Source of the DNA: Paenibacillus sp. FSL W8-0426
GTDB lineage: Bacteria > Bacillota > Bacilli > Paenibacillales > Paenibacillaceae
Length of the DNA: 64,000 nt
Direction of reading: 5' to 3'
Assembly: GCF_037969725.1 (NCBI RefSeq)
Contig: NZ_CP150203.1
Span: 3,674,001 to 3,738,000 of the forward strand
Part shown: piece by piece, positions 63,589 through 64,000 of the stretch
Numbering within the stretch: the stretch's first letter is position 1
Layout of the letters: every line of letters starts with the position of its first letter
Program-made: the position numbers and the translations under genes
Notes under the pieces: generated by a model
Databases searched by the model: none
What the model saw: the letters and a program-made list of their open reading frames with translations, nothing else
What the model was told of the DNA's origin: nothing

Positions 63589-64000
63589 CTATGATCCCAT
63601 CGGGTTCCGTTCAATATAGACGTGATATCGTTCGTGAAACACACTCGCCAGCGGAATGAACAACAAATCCTTCAAAGTGTATCGGAAAGCAAACCCATGC
63701 TGCCCAATCTCCTTGGTGAAACTTCTCATCAGGTCATCTTCGTGCAATTGAAGCTGCAAATAGTCATTTGCATCAGAGAGCGCAGCCAAAATGTACGGTC
63801 CATACGCAAGAGATGCCAGTTCTTCCCGATCCGGCGCCGTTTCCAGGCGGAGCCTGCAGTCGAAAAAGAGCTTGATCTCGTCTCCATCCTGCCAATCCCG
63901 ACTGATGCAGATATATCCTGTAGGGTCATCGGCCATGTTGGCAGGCTTGCCGTTGATCTCCATGCGGCATTCCGGTCCGGCCCAGTATGGACGGCGAATC
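63589..64000 (-). CDS. GH127-type beta-L-arabinofuranosidase, C-terminal part (cut by window edge)
   Basis: The last about 136 residues of a DUF1680/GH127 glycoside hydrolase, running off the right edge. The C-terminal beta-domain pattern is visible: IRRPYWAGPECRMEINGKP, GYICISRDWQDGDEIKLFFD, LASLAYGPYILAALSD and the end HERYHVYIERNP. The catalytic (alpha/alpha)6-barrel with its Glu and Zn-binding Cys residues would be upstream, outside the window. The gene is followed by a strong terminator. It probably releases L-arabinose from plant oligosaccharides. Confidence 0.82.
   Translation of the reverse strand, partial: IRRPYWAGPECRMEINGKPANMADDPTGYICISRDWQDGDEIKLFFDCRLRLETAPDREELASLAYGPYILAALSDANDYLQLQLHEDDLMRSFTKEIGQHGFAFRYTLKDLLFIPLASVFHERYHVYIERNPMGS

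Overview
The window looks like a chromosomal segment of a Paenibacillus-type Firmicute. The signs are moderate GC, strong Gram-positive Shine-Dalgarno (SD) sequences, several TTG/GTG starts, lipoprotein sugar-binding proteins, two YesM/YesN-type sensor kinase plus AraC-type response regulator pairs, an SLH-domain wall protein, and many glycoside hydrolases (GH5-CBM3, GH36, GH43, GH127). No rRNA, tRNA, CRISPR array or complete insertion sequence was seen.

Layout. 1-7.3 kb (minus): a sugar ABC locus with response regulator, sensor kinase, two tandem-duplicated LplA-like lipoproteins and the start of an LplB-like permease cut by the window edge. 7.7-8.7 kb: two small unknown genes. 8.9-19.1 kb: an alpha-galactoside locus. 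On the minus strand lie a sensor kinase and AraC-type regulator, then a binding protein and two permeases (MsmEFG-like). Divergent on the plus strand are a LacI-type repressor and a GH36 alpha-galactosidase. The intergenic DNA holds a LacI-type palindrome, a catabolite-repression (cre) site over the -35 box and, before the transporter, phased direct repeats. 19.2-24.6 kb: a glycosyltransferase of the macrolide-inactivating family, an acetyltransferase, an XRE regulator with a small membrane protein, a twice-frameshifted csaA, and a TetR-controlled NmrA/SnoaL pair with three matching operators. 25-33.5 kb: small and secreted proteins, a cupredoxin membrane protein, a PAF-acetylhydrolase-like enzyme, two resistance-type genes (vgb-like streptogramin lyase and arr rifampin ADP-ribosyltransferase), a yjdI/yjdJ pair and decayed gene fragments.

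33.8-39.4 kb is the least explained part. A sensor kinase and a LuxR-type response regulator converge and overlap at their 3' ends. The regulator is divergent from a two-gene operon encoding a protein of about 867 residues without a signal peptide (three Ig-like repeats plus a large unrecognised C-terminal domain) and a coiled-coil partner. An imperfect inverted repeat with 21-bp arms sits in the divergent promoter, ending next to the -35 position of the operon. This is the best candidate for an undescribed system.

39.5-48 kb: an FMN-binding stress protein, a MerR/TipA-like regulator, a GH5-CBM3 cellulase, a DUF418 membrane protein divergent from an OmpR-type two-component system, and a second OmpR-type regulator that ends a cytochrome bd operon. 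48.2-54.3 kb: cydA-cydB-cydD-cydC. 54.7-64 kb: GH43, an FtsX/MacB-type ABC exporter with a TetR gene and a truncated MFS gene, an SLH-domain protein and the C-terminal end of a GH127 enzyme.

Start codons were chosen by SD spacing, so several differ from the longest possible reading frame. Family names rest on motifs and remembered family patterns; no database search was run.
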